The notes: a model not told the origin generated them from the letters alone. Counted from the first letter of the stretch, positions 1 through 7,892 are shown. The stretch is DNA of 33,212 nt from JBOGFC01 sp050742155 (GCA_050742155.1 JBOGFC010000154.1:1-33212), one strand, 5' to 3'. Made by a program: numbers and translations.

Positions 1-1224
1 GTGACCTCTGACGTCCGCCGGATTCTCGGGGCTCAGGGGATCCGGGCCGCCGCCTACGGGTTCGGCTCAGTGCTCTTGGGGGCCTCGCTCGAGTCCCAAG
101 GCCGCTCTCCTGCCCAGGTGGGACTCCTTCTCACCGCAATCGTGGCGGGCAGCGCTCTCATGTCCCTGGTCGTGGGCACGTACGGGGACCGGGTCGGGAG
201 GCGGCGCTTCTACGCCTTTCTGTTCCTCGGCATGGCGGCGGCCGGAGCGGCCTTCGGGCTATCGGACTACTTCTGGCTGCTGGCCACCGTCGGGCTCACC
301 GGGACCTTGTCGACGGAGGTGGTGGAGTCGGGCCCCTTCACCTCCCTCGAGCTTCCCATGCTGTCGGCCGAACTGACAGGTCGGGCGCGCGCTCGCATCT
401 TTGGCATCTACAACGCGCTGGCGACCCTGGTCGGATCCTTCGGAGCCCTGGCAGCCGGGGGCCCGGCCCTGCTCCGTCAGGTCTGGCCGGGTGCCCCGGC
501 CGACCAGCGGTGGTTCTTGATCTTCGTGCCCCTGGGGCTCCTCGGGGCGGTGGCCGCCTGGTCCCTCTCGGGCCGGGTCGAGGAAAGCGGGACGCAGGGC
601 GGGAGGGGGATGCCGCTTGGGCGCTCCAAGGGCCGGGTGGTGGGCCTGTCCGGACTCTTCGCCCTCGACTCGTTGGGAGGGGGGTTCGTGGTCCAGAGCT
701 TCATCGCCTATTGGATCAGCCTGCGTTTCGGCACTTCCCTCGAGCTGCTGGGAACGATCTTCTTCACCGTCGGGCTTCTCCAGGCGGCCTCCTTCCTGGT
801 GGCCACCCGGCTGGCAGAGCGGATCGGGCTCTTGAACACCATGGTCTTCACCCACCTCCCCTCCAACCTGCTGCTGGCCGCCATCCCGCTCGCTCCCAGC
901 CTCCCTTGGGCGGTGACCCTGCTCCTGGGACGTTTCGCGCTCAGCCAGATGGACGTCCCCACCCGCCAGGCGTATGTGATGGCCCTGGTCGACCCCGAGG
1001 AGCGCACCGCGGCGGCCGCCTACACCAACACCGCCCGCTACCTGGTACGCCCCCTCGGTCCGGCGGCAGCCGGGCTGGCCCAGCAGCTGGCCCTCGGCAT
1101 GCCCTTCTTCCTGGCCGGGGGCCTCAAGGCCGTTTACGACCTGGCCCTTTGGGCCTGGTTCCGCCCGGTGCCCCTCGCCGAGGTGGAGGTGGCTAACGTG
1201 GCGAGAGAGGAGGCAGGCCCATGA
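1..1224 (+). CDS. MFS transporter, probable chromate/metal-associated efflux protein
   Basis: A 407-residue major facilitator superfamily permease, predicted to lie in the cytoplasmic membrane. The sequence shows about twelve hydrophobic segments and the MFS loop 2-3 signature GDRVGRRRF near residues 62-70. The length is normal for the family. The GTG at base 1 gives a sensible N-terminus, but nothing upstream is visible, so a slightly earlier start cannot be excluded. Its TGA stop overlaps the ATG of the ChrB-like gene (ATGA), which indicates translational coupling. Pairing of an MFS permease with a ChrB C-terminal domain protein is a recurring arrangement in chromate-resistance loci, so export of chromate or another oxyanion is a reasonable inference. 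The substrate itself cannot be read from the sequence. Confidence 0.85.
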   Translation: MTSDVRRILGAQGIRAAAYGFGSVLLGASLESQGRSPAQVGLLLTAIVAGSALMSLVVGTYGDRVGRRRFYAFLFLGMAAAGAAFGLSDYFWLLATVGLTGTLSTEVVESGPFTSLELPMLSAELTGRARARIFGIYNALATLVGSFGALAAGGPALLRQVWPGAPADQRWFLIFVPLGLLGAVAAWSLSGRVEESGTQGGRGMPLGRSKGRVVGLSGLFALDSLGGGFVVQSFIAYWISLRFGTSLELLGTIFFTVGLLQAASFLVATRLAERIGLLNTMVFTHLPSNLLLAAIPLAPSLPWAVTLLLGRFALSQMDVPTRQAYVMALVDPEERTAAAAYTNTARYLVRPLGPAAAGLAQQLALGMPFFLAGGLKAVYDLALWAWFRPVPLAEVEVANVAREEAGP

Positions 1225-1694
1225 AGTGGGTCACCAGAGAACGTCCCAAGACCGACCGGGTGGCCTGTCCGTGGCTCATCCGACGGTTCATCGACTCCGA
1301 GGCCGAGATCCTCTACGTGCCGGCCGAGCGAGTGCTGGCGGTGGCCGAGGAAGAAGGGGCCCGCTCCTTCGACGCTCGCGGGGCCGAGTTCACCCACCGC
1401 GACGGCCTCTGCACTTTCGAGGTGCTCATCGAGGAGTTCCACGTGGGTGGGAATGCGGCGCTGGCCCGGTTGGCCCGGATCGTCCATGCCGCCGACATCG
1501 CCGAGGATCTCCATACCGATCCGCTCGCCCCCGGACTCTTGGCGATCGGGCTCGGGTCCCTCGAGGTGGAGCCCGACGACCGGCGGTTGCTGGAGCGCGA
1601 GTCGTTCGTCTACGACGCGCTCTACGCGTGGTGTGAGCGGTATGGACCGGATGAAGGCTCGCCTCCTCTCGCCGGCACTGATCATCACTCTTAG
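1221..1694 (+). CDS. chrB: Chromate resistance protein, ChrB C-terminal domain family
   Basis: A 157-residue cytoplasmic protein matching the ChrB C-terminal domain family. The N-terminal signature TDRVACPWLIRRFID (residues 11-25) is typical, followed by a conserved FTHRDGLCTFEVLIEEF stretch and a C-terminal LYAWCE. In known systems ChrB-type proteins sense chromate or help regulate chromate export. This is the short form with only the C-terminal domain, without the usual N-terminal domain of the roughly 300-residue ChrB. The ATG overlaps the stop of the MFS gene, so the two are made from one message. Bases 1556-1638 of this gene occur again 4.9 kb downstream (6443-6525) at 81 of 83 identity. 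The symbol reflects the domain family; no ChrA permease is visible. Confidence 0.8.
   Translation: MKWVTRERPKTDRVACPWLIRRFIDSEAEILYVPAERVLAVAEEEGARSFDARGAEFTHRDGLCTFEVLIEEFHVGGNAALARLARIVHAADIAEDLHTDPLAPGLLAIGLGSLEVEPDDRRLLERESFVYDALYAWCERYGPDEGSPPLAGTDHHS
1556..1638 (+). repeat. Direct repeat copy 1 (3' part of chrB)
   Basis: This 83-bp segment, coding for the SLEVEPDD...LYAWCE part of the ChrB-like protein, recurs in the same orientation at 6443-6525. There are only two mismatches, a GG to AT change near base 1583. The two copies bracket 4.8 kb of largely decayed genes. Confidence 0.95.
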
Positions 1695-1824
1695 GTCTCA
1701 GGGAACCACGGCGTGTTGCAGACAGCCACGAGAAGGCCTGCCGGGGTCACCGAGTCTGGGGTCGCTCAGGCAACCAGGCGGCCGATCTGAATCCTTCTGG
1801 TGGTAGGAAGCAGACCACCGGCGA

Positions 1825-2525
1825 TCACGCCACCGGGATCCTCTTCTCGGGGTCGACGAACGTCGTCCGGGTGACGGTGGCGGTGTCGACTTTGACGATC
1901 TGGCCGGGGTGCGAGTTCTCGGTGGGCAGCCAGCAGTACGTCGACGCTGATCTCCACCCGATCGACCAGCGTCCGATTAGTCCAGCAGCGGAAGTCGAGC
2001 GTGTAGACGTCCCGCCCCGCCACCCGGCCAGTGGTTCCCACCGTGATTTCCGTGCTCTCGTCCAGGGTGGCCAGCACCCCAGCGGCCATGGCCAGCGGAT
2101 CAGCGGGCGCTTCGGGTCCGAGGTTTTCATGAGTCGGGAGGGTCACGTGCCGGGTGGTCATAGTCCGGGAGTCCCATATCCAGAGATCCTCGCTGCTGCG
2201 CCTGACGCTTCGCTCCCACATCCCACCCAGCTCGGCCAGGCGGAAGCCGTCGGGGAATCGCCAGACCCGCAGGCTCTATCCCCGGCCAGATTGCCGAGCG
2301 GATCCTCGTCCCCGGGCAGCTGCGGCAACCGATGAAGGAGGCGGCGGCCTCCCCGCTGACGTTTGGATCGCCGGACAGGGCGATGGCCATGGGCCGCCAG
2401 CTCCTCGGGCGTGACCTCGGGCCTGACCTCGGGGAGGAGCCCGGGAGGGAACGAGCATCACGACGGCGATCACGAGGAGAGCGATCCCGACGGGAGCCCA
2501 GGTTGTGGCCTTCGACGCTCGGGTA
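1825..2525 (-). pseudogene. Frameshifted LolA/RseB-like lipoprotein-carrier-fold protein
   Basis: Read on the minus strand, three frames supply successive parts of one protein. First comes a membrane anchor (WAPVGIALLVIAVVMLVPS, about 2460-2510). Then comes GDEDPLGNLAGD and RVWRFPDGFRLAELG (about 2210-2310). The longest intact piece follows, with WERSVRRSSEDLWIWDS and TLDFRCWTNRTLVDRVEI (1960-2220). The tail lies in another frame and ends TFVDPEKRIPVA at the TGA at 1825. This order matches actinobacterial membrane-anchored LolA/MucB-RseB-like proteins, which carry an RVW...LWxWDS...V-x-L core. At least two frameshifts are needed to join the pieces, so the gene is probably dead. No good start codon is visible. 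The family name is from pattern recognition and is only moderately sure. Confidence 0.6.
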
Positions 2526-2526
2526 A

Positions 2527-2896
2527 CTACGTGTCGACCCGATGGCCGGAATCCTCGAGAGCGCCAATCGCGCTCGAGAGGTCGGCCTCCCGCACCAAGA
2601 GGTAGTCGGTGGCGTAGGAGGAGACCACGAAGATGGGGATGCCGGCCTCGGCCAAGGGCTTTGCTCAGGGAGGCCAGCACCCCGGTCTGATCGAGCGCAA
2701 GCGGTCCCTCCACCACCAGAGCCTTCCACCCCCGCTCAGCGGTCACCCCGGGCGGCACCTGGTCCTCGCTCGATACCACCGAGACCTCGTCCGGTGTGAC
2801 AGTCACGCTCCACAGCTCGCCCTTCGGCGACGGGATTCCCGAGCTCGGGGAGAGCTTCCAGATGGCATAGGCACCCGGAAGGATCGTGAGCCGCAC
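2527..2896 (-). pseudogene. Frameshifted ACT-domain protein (CASTOR/ACT-like)
   Basis: The N-terminal part begins at a GTG (2896) and reads VRLTILPGAYAIWKLSP...LWSVTVTPDEVSVV...GVLASLS, characteristic of small actinobacterial proteins with tandem ACT-like domains (about 125 residues). Near base 2660 the frame is lost. The next frame continues with LAEAGIPIFVVSSYATDY then LLVREADLSSAIGALEDSG and HRVDT, ending at the TAG at 2527. Removing one base in the CAAAGCCC stretch restores a full-length protein. ACT domains bind small ligands such as amino acids; the job of this one is unknown. It is divergent from the GYD gene. A single indel could be a recent mutation or a sequence error, but the adjacent gene is broken too. 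Confidence 0.75.
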
Positions 2897-2977
2897 GATG
2901 AGCTCAATAATGCTCGGCCGGGCGACTCACCCGGCGCGGAAGGGGTAAGGTACGAAGTCGTCGAGGCAGGAGGAGAG

Positions 2978-3271
2978 ATGGCGACCTTCATCACCCTGGT
3001 CAACTTCACGGACCAGGGAATCCGCAACTTCAAGGACACCACCAAGCGCGCCCAGGCGTTCCGCGACCTGGTGGAGGAGATGGGCGGCCGGCTCAAGGAC
3101 ATCTACTGGACGCTGGGGGGCTACGACGTGGTGGCGATCATGGAAGCCCCGGACGACGAGACGGCCACCGCCGTGGCACTCAAGACCTCGTCCTTGGGAA
3201 ACGTCCGTACCACGACGCTGCGCGGCTTCAACGAGCAGGAGGTCAAGGCGATCATCGACAAGGTGAGCTGA
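2978..3271 (+). CDS. GYD-domain protein
   Basis: A 97-residue protein of the GYD family (PF08734), a small alpha/beta-fold family of unknown biochemical function. It begins MATFITLVNFTDQGIRNFKD, and the family-naming LGGYDVVAIME motif sits at residues 47-57, with Gly48-Tyr49-Asp50. The ATG at 2978 follows a strong AGGAGGAG ribosome site; longer upstream extensions of this frame have no such signal and read into the divergent ACT gene. Length and motif are normal, so this is an intact gene inside an otherwise decayed stretch. No partner gene suggests a specific role. Confidence 0.88.
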   Translation: MATFITLVNFTDQGIRNFKDTTKRAQAFRDLVEEMGGRLKDIYWTLGGYDVVAIMEAPDDETATAVALKTSSLGNVRTTTLRGFNEQEVKAIIDKVS

Positions 3272-3282
3272 CCGGTCGTCGA

Positions 3283-3546
3283 TCAGGACTTCGGCTCGCC
3301 CTCCTCCCCGGACGGTTTCACCAGACGGGAGGCGATCTCTTCCAGGTACTTCTCTGAGGCATCGGCCTCGTGCGGTCGGACCCGCATCTCGTCCTCACTC
3401 GCCGAGGCGTTCCCCAGCACGATCAGACCCAACTGAGTACCCAGCACCGGAGCCTCCCACGCTGACTCAGTGGGAGGGATCGGCAGATCCACCCTGCGAA
3501 TTGAGCGAGACGGGAGGGAGGCGTAAGGGCCAACCGGATTGACAGG
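3283..3546 (-). pseudogene. Unrecognised gene, C-terminal fragment cut by the IS element
   Basis: A minus-strand open frame ends at 3283 and reads about 70 sensible residues (PTESAWEAPVLGTQLGLIVL... then DEMRVRPHEADASEKYLEEI). It then runs directly into the terminal repeat of the IS element at 3546. The charged, helix-like C-terminus looks protein-like, but I do not recognise the family. No matching upstream half is obvious beyond 4842, so the 5' part may be lost. It may also be a fortuitous open frame. Confidence 0.35.
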
Positions 3547-3590
3547 TAGCAGGACATCGTTCCGCCGTACATAGCAGCACATTCGTTCCG
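3547..3590. repeat. Left terminal inverted repeat with inner copy
   Basis: Outer copy 3547-3564 and inner copy 3572-3590 share the core TAGCAG(G/C)ACA-TCGTTCCG, the inner one with an extra T. Both match the inverted pair at 4787-4842. Confidence 0.85.
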
Positions 3591-3619
3591 CGACCGCCGA
3601 CCACTCTCCCTCCGAGCCG

Positions 3620-4785
3620 ATGAGGAGGGAAGCCGGTGGGAAGTGGGGAGGAGAGAAGGCGCGGCGCCAGGCGGTGGCCCGAGTGTTGGCAGGAGAGCCG
3701 GCCGAGCAGGTGGACGCCGACCTCGGTCGGAGCGACCGTTGGGTACGCAAGTGGGTGACCCGCTACGACCCGGCCGAGGGCCGCAGATCGCTCCCGGGCC
3801 CCGCAGCGAGTGGTCCAACCGGACCTCCCCGAGGCGGAGCGGGTGGTGCTGGAGATCCGCCGCCGGCTGATGGACGACCCCTGGGCGCAGGTGCGGGCGG
3901 TGGCCATCGCCTGGGAGATGGAAAAGCTCGACCTGGAGCCGCGCGAGGTATGGACCATCGACCGCATCCTGCGCAGAGCCGGGGTCCCCAAGCGCCGGGC
4001 TCGCCACCACTACGTCCCAAGGGCCGTACCCGTGGGTCCCTTGCTCGTCCGTCCCAACGCCTGTCAGGAGATCGACCTGGTGGGTCCCCGTCACCTGGAG
4101 GGGGCGGTGCCTTCTCTGTCCTCAATGCGGTGGACCTGGACCGGCGCCGGGCTGGGATCGAGATCCTTCGCTCCAAGGAGGAGCCGGAGGTGGCCGGGGG
4201 CCTCCTCGGGCTGTGGCGACGGCTCGGGCTGCCCAAGGTGGCCAAGTTCGACAACGGCCAGACCATCCGGGGCCGGGGCCGTCATCTGGCCCTGGCCGTC
4301 AGGACCTGCCTGGCCCTTGGGGTGCGGGTGCGCTCATTCCCTTCTCCGAGCCGTGGCGCAACCCAGAGGTGGAGCACTTCAACGACGTGCCAAGCGCTTC
4401 TTCCGCACCGATCGCTTCCGGGACCTGGACCACCTGGCCAGTCGAGCCCGGGCCTTCGAGGCCTTCCACAACACCCACCACCGCTACTCGGTGCTCAAAG
4501 GGGGCCACCCCCGAGGAGTGGAAGGCCCGGCTGCGCTTCCGACCCGGGTTCCCCGATCCGGAGGCCGTGGTGGCAACCGAGCTGCCTCGGCGCGGCCAGG
4601 TGGAGTTCATCAGGCTGATCCGCTCCGACCGCCAGGCGAGGATCCTGGGCGTCAAGATCCCGCTGCCCGAGGAGCTCGTCTATCGCTACGTCACTGCCAC
4701 GCTCCACCTCCGCACCGAGCGCCTGGTCATCGAGTGCGCGGACGTTCCCTGGCGGAGAGAGCTCGCCTTCCCTATCAGCAGATGA
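3620..4785 (+). pseudogene. Decayed DDE transposase
   Basis: Fragments in three plus-strand frames assemble into one transposase of about 385 residues. The order is an N-terminal helix-turn-helix (ARRQAVARVLAGEPAEQV, DRWVRKWVTRYDP), then a linker with WTIDRILRRAGVPKRRARHH. The first catalytic Asp is in EIDLVGPRHLEG, then NAVDLDRRRAGIEI and LWRRLGLPKVAKFDNGQ with the second Asp. The catalytic Glu lies in EPWRNPEVEHFND, followed by KRFFRTDRFRDLDHL, FEAFHNTHHRYS and the C-terminal beta domain ending at 4785. At least four frame changes (near 3805, 4115, 4340-4390 and 4500) are required, so no functional protein can be made. The D, D and E residues are all still readable, so decay is by indels rather than by loss of the core. 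Confidence 0.75.
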
Positions 4786-4786
4786 G

Positions 4787-4842
4787 CGGAACGATGTGCT
4801 GCTAGGAACCTCGGCTCTACATCCCGGAACGATGTCCTGCTA
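4787..4842. repeat. Right terminal inverted repeat with inner copy
   Basis: Inner copy 4787-4804 and outer copy 4825-4842, both inverted relative to the left end. The outer copy is a perfect 18-bp inverted match to 3547-3564. Confidence 0.85.
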
Positions 4843-5172
4843 TGTGTGACCTAGGGTCAAGCACCGGATGACGACGCGCAGTACTCGGCCTAGGGGGCCG
4901 GTCGCCTCCCGCCGCAGCCGACGTCGTCCGCGCCTTCTGGGACGCCGTTCGGGTAAGCAGACGAAGCGATGGGCTGGTGGGCCGGATATGACCGTCCCCG
5001 GCCCAACACCGTCGGTACAATCCGCCGGTTCGCTGCCACCTCGGGGGTGCACCATGCGAGCTCTTCTCGCAGCCTGAGTCCCGCCCGGAACCACGAAGAC
5101 CAGCTGACCGGCAGCTGATGCCGGCCCGCTTCTCGTTGCTTGGCACTCGCACTCCAGAGGTGACACGCACCC
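4843..5172. other. Non-coding stretch between IS element and MFS gene
   Basis: No open frame in this 330-bp stretch has a protein-like composition, and no RNA gene is seen. A pair of CAGCTG-containing repeats (near 5102-5118) is the only local pattern. It presumably contains the promoter of the MFS gene that starts at 5173, but no clear -35/-10 pair stands out. Confidence 0.5.
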
Positions 5173-6363
5173 GTGCATCCCGATCTCTCCACCGCATTCC
5201 TGCGGTGGGCTCTCATCCGCGCCGCGTTCGCCCGCGGCTGGTGGCTGACGACGGCGCTCTACCTCGTCGTTGTCGCCGATCTGTCCCCGTTCGAGCTCCT
5301 CCTGCTCGGGACGTTCCAAGGCCTGACGGTGGTCATCGCCGAGGTGCCGGCCGGCGTCTTGGCCGACGCGGTCAGCCGTCGACTCGCGCTCGTCGTGGCC
5401 CACGTCGTGATGGGCGCGGGGATGGCGATGACCGGCTTCGTGACCGCGTTCTCGTTGCTGGTCGTCTCGCAGTGCTTGTGGGGGTTGGGCTGGGCACTCT
5501 CGAGCGGCGCGGATGTCGCCTGGATCACCGACGAGCTGGACCGGCCCGACCTGATCGACCGCGTGCTGACGGCCCAGGCGCGCATGGACATGCTCGGCAA
5601 CCCAATCGGAATCGTCGGCTTCGCCGCGCTGGCGTGGGCCACCACGCTCTCGACGGCGACCTTCGTCGCCGGCCTGGCGATGATCGCCCTTGGCGTGCTC
5701 GTCGTGGCCAGGTGGCCCGAGGCTCGCTTCGCGCCGGTCGACGCGGGCCGTCGGTGGGCCGAGTCAGCCGCGATCTTCCGGCGCGGCATCGCCGTCGCCC
5801 GCGCCGACCGCGTGATCCTCGTCGTTCTCGCCGCCACCCTGCTCGTCAACGGGAGTGGCGAGGGCTTCGGCCGTCTGTTCGAGCGGCGGCTCGTCCTGCT
5901 CGGGATGCCGACCGAGCCGGACCCGATCGTGTGGTTCGCGGCCATCGGGCTGGTCAGCGCCGCCATCGGCGCCATCACGCTGCGATTCGTCGAGGACCGC
6001 ATCGAGTGCACCGGCGTCGCCAAGCGCGTCTACGTCGCGGCGTGCGTCGCCGCCGTCGCCGGCCTGCTCGTGTTCACGCACGCGCCGAACACGCCGTCGG
6101 CGGTCGCAGGGTCGCTGCTCGTATCCGGTATCGGGTACCCGACCACCCGGGTCGCCGGCACGATCTGGGTCAACAGACGCACGACCAGCGACGTTCGGGC
6201 GACGGTCCACTCGTTGCTGTCACAGTCGGAGAACGCCGGCGAGATCATCTTCGGCCTCGCGCTCGCCCTCATCGCCGGCTCGACCTCGTCGACCGTCGCG
6301 CTGACAGGATGCGCCGTCCTGCTCGCTGGCGCTGCCGTCGTCATGCGCCGTGCCAGCGAGTGA
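5173..6363 (+). CDS. MFS transporter, drug-efflux type
   Basis: A 396-residue major facilitator permease with the compact layout of macrolide/tetracycline-type efflux proteins. Hydrophobic segments alternate with the loop GVLADAVSRRLAL near residues 62-74, and a typical GLGWALSSGADVAWITDEL follows the fourth helix. The GTG at 5173 gives a conserved-looking N-terminus (HPDLSTAFLRWALIRAAFA) and normal length. Longer upstream reading frames have no ribosome site. Its codon style (frequent GTCGTC, GCGCTC and CpG-rich words) looks different from the GGG/CCC-rich genes around it, and it lies between an IS element and a chrB fragment. Recent acquisition is therefore plausible. The substrate is unknown. 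Confidence 0.85.
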   Translation: MHPDLSTAFLRWALIRAAFARGWWLTTALYLVVVADLSPFELLLLGTFQGLTVVIAEVPAGVLADAVSRRLALVVAHVVMGAGMAMTGFVTAFSLLVVSQCLWGLGWALSSGADVAWITDELDRPDLIDRVLTAQARMDMLGNPIGIVGFAALAWATTLSTATFVAGLAMIALGVLVVARWPEARFAPVDAGRRWAESAAIFRRGIAVARADRVILVVLAATLLVNGSGEGFGRLFERRLVLLGMPTEPDPIVWFAAIGLVSAAIGAITLRFVEDRIECTGVAKRVYVAACVAAVAGLLVFTHAPNTPSAVAGSLLVSGIGYPTTRVAGTIWVNRRTTSDVRATVHSLLSQSENAGEIIFGLALALIAGSTSSTVALTGCAVLLAGAAVVMRRASE

Positions 6364-6442
6364 GCGATCGGCGGATGCCAGCCGAGCCGAACGCAGAAGC
6401 GCGCTTCGACGGGTAGCCGGCGCGCCTTGGGGACGACGCCAT

Positions 6443-6525
6443 GTCCCTCGAGGTGGAGCCCGACGACCATCGGTTGCTGGAGCGCGAGTCGTTCGTCTAC
6501 GACGCGCTCTACGCGTGGTGTGAGC
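6443..6525 (+). repeat. Direct repeat copy 2: chrB 3' fragment (gene remnant)
   Basis: This 83-bp copy of 1556-1638 still reads SLEVEPDDHRLLERESF and VYDALYAWCE in one frame. It has no start and no 5' half, and diverges abruptly on both sides. It is therefore a displaced remnant of a ChrB-like gene rather than a gene. Identity to copy 1 is 81/83. Confidence 0.9.
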
Positions 6526-6660
6526 CGGCTCTTCCCGTTCTTGCGTGAGTTTCTTGTCCGGGCTCGGAGCAGTAGGGGGGCCGGCGGACCCGGTCGGTCA
6601 ACGATCGAGCCGTTGGTCGACCGCGGCTGTGGGTATCACCGGCGACATCGGAGCAGTGGC

Positions 6661-6831
6661 TCACCCCCGATCGGTGTAGCCGGGTTCCTCCATGCCCTGC
6701 TCGTGCTCCAGGCGGGCGATCTCGGCGGCCAGCTCCTCTCGGCTGAGCTGGTCGGCGTTGACGATCCCCAGATCCCGCCCCCGCCGGCGTAGCTCCTCCT
6801 CGGACCAGGCTTGGTACTTGCCCTCGTGCAT
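6661..6831 (-). CDS. Small SAP/Rho-N-like protein
   Basis: A 56-residue charged protein from the ATG at 6831 (an in-frame TTG at 6864 would add 11 residues). It reads YQAWSEEELRRRGRDLGI then NADQLSREELAAEIARLE. The two-helix pattern (W-S-x-E-E-L-R-x-R-A/G-x-x-L-G-I ... S-x-x-E-L) resembles the SAP/Rho-N helix-extension-helix found in small actinobacterial proteins, often linked to nucleic-acid binding. It lies between the chrB fragment and the FAD-oxidase relic. The family match is by eye only. The balanced amino-acid composition argues that it is real even though its surroundings are decayed. Confidence 0.5.
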   Translation of the reverse strand: MHEGKYQAWSEEELRRRGRDLGIVNADQLSREELAAEIARLEHEQGMEEPGYTDRG

Positions 6832-6962
6832 GGCGGGTTCTTCCCCGGTAAAGGGGACGTCCAAACTGCCCTACCGGACCTTGCCGGTGGTGCGGGCCTG
6901 CTGCTTGGCGTAGCTTGATCAGGTTACGAGAGGTGCGGGACGGCCGCGGCCCTGCTCGCCCG

Positions 6963-7244
6963 TTACGTCCGGCGGTGATCCACAGAGATGAGGTTGTCAC
7001 AGGCCAGCCCGTGCAGCCTTCCCAGCCACCCGAAGCCGCCCCCAAGGTGAGCCCGCCAGGCCGTACTCGTGGGCGGCCCGGTCAAGGTCACGGAGGAGGG
7101 CACCATTCTGCATCGGCTGTCGAGCGATCACCGGGCGATGACAGCCGAACGCTTGTCGATCATGGCGTTCCAGAGCCGTCCAGCATCGTCATGGCCCGGA
7201 TCGGCAGGGTCGAGAACATCACCGGTGAAGCCGGCGATCGTCAT
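6963..7244 (-). pseudogene. FAD-binding oxidoreductase (berberine-bridge type) relic
   Basis: On the minus strand three pieces of a BBE/PCMH-type FAD oxidase appear in the correct order. The N-terminus reads GFTGDVLDPADPGHDDAG with RLWNAMIDKRSAVIAR (to about 7128). The middle piece is QNGALLRDLDRAAHEYGLA (about 7035-7095). The last is LGGGFGWLGRLHGLACDN followed by LISVD (about 6975-7040). In intact family members, roughly 450 residues long, these segments are separated by the FAD-binding VRGGGHN region and by a TTGG-V-S-TG stretch, both missing here. After LISVD the frame stops and the remaining 300 or more residues are absent. Multiple internal deletions show that the gene is dead. Its start lies 26 bp beyond the end of the RibD_C gene, so it may once have been the second gene of that operon. 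Confidence 0.75.
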
Positions 7245-7269
7245 CCGTCCCAATGCTTCAGTTCCGATA

Positions 7270-7851
7270 TCACTCAGTTGAATCCGAGCCGGTCGGCTCG
7301 AAGATGAGGATGGCGATGCCCTCGCCAACCGTCTTCGAGTCCACCAGCCGCAGAGGCTTCTTGGCGGTGGTGGAACCGAAGAGGCGCTTGCCGGTCCCGA
7401 GGACAACCGGAAAGACCATCAGACGCAACTCGTCGACAAGGTCATGCTCGAGCAAGGTTTGGACGAGCTGAGCACTGCCGTGGACCACGACCTCCCCGTC
7501 GGTCTCCTGCCTCAGCTTCGAGACCTCCTCCACGACGTCGCCCTTGAGCACGGTCGTGTTGTTCCAGTCGGCCTCTTTGAGGGTCGAGGTGACGACGTAC
7601 TTGGGCATACCGTTGAACTTGTCGGCGAACTCGCCCGTCCTCGATGGCCAGGCGGCGGCGAAGCCCTGATAGGTGACCCGCCCCAGCAGCAGGGCCTCGG
7701 ACCCGAGGGTCTCGTCGAGTTTGAACTGGTGGCCCTCCTCGCCACGGTCGATCTCGAAGCTCCATCCTCCGTGCTCGAAGTCCTCGGCTCCGCCGGGGTC
7801 CTCCATGACGCCGTCCAATGAGACGAACTCGGTCACGACGATCCTTCCCAT
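7270..7851 (-). CDS. Dihydrofolate reductase family protein (RibD C-terminal domain)
   Basis: A 193-residue cytoplasmic protein of the RibD_C/YwjB-YyaP group, NADPH-binding DHFR-fold proteins. It begins MGRIVVTEFVSLDGVMEDPG, and the family landmarks LLLGRVTYQGFAAAWPS, NGMPKYVVTSTL, GEVVVHGSAQLVQTLL and DELRLMVFPVVLGTGKRLF all follow in order. The ATG at 7851 sits behind an excellent AAGGAGG ribosome site (7857-7863), which rejects the longer open frame starting at 8013. Physiological substrates of this group are mostly unknown. A perfect palindrome just upstream (7876-7892) may control it. The protein is complete. Confidence 0.9.
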   Translation of the reverse strand: MGRIVVTEFVSLDGVMEDPGGAEDFEHGGWSFEIDRGEEGHQFKLDETLGSEALLLGRVTYQGFAAAWPSRTGEFADKFNGMPKYVVTSTLKEADWNNTTVLKGDVVEEVSKLRQETDGEVVVHGSAQLVQTLLEHDLVDELRLMVFPVVLGTGKRLFGSTTAKKPLRLVDSKTVGEGIAILIFEPTGSDSTE

Positions 7852-7875
7852 TTCAATCCTCCTTCTCTTTCGCAA

Positions 7876-7892
7876 GTTGCCGATTCGGCAAC
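7876..7892. promoter_or_regulatory. Palindrome upstream of the RibD_C-family gene
   Basis: GTTGCCGA-T-TCGGCAAC is a perfect 8+8 palindrome around a single T, centred 33 bp upstream of the ATG and just before the ribosome site. The position suits a repressor operator (compact TetR/ArsR/MarR-type site) or a 5'-leader hairpin. Function is inferred from symmetry and position only. Confidence 0.5.

Larger units (their letters stand above)
3547..4842. mobile_element. IS element (DDE integrase-core type) with doubled terminal repeats
   Basis: A 1296-bp segment bounded by perfect 18-bp terminal inverted repeats: TAGCAGGACATCGTTCCG at 3547-3564 and its reverse complement at 4825-4842. Each end carries a second, inner copy of nearly the same motif: TAGCAGCACATTCGTTCCG at 3572-3590, and CGGAACGATGTGCTGCTA (complementary sense) at 4787-4804. 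Between them lies a multiply frameshifted transposase with a helix-turn-helix and an integrase-like catalytic core. The architecture resembles IS481/IS3-like integrase-core elements, but I cannot assign a named family. No convincing target-site duplication is visible next to the repeats. Confidence 0.8.

Noticed and set aside
5118..6416. 432-codon plus-strand frame overlapping the second MFS gene
   Set aside because: Extremely Arg-rich and without hydrophobic helices; the transporter frame is the one with membrane segments.
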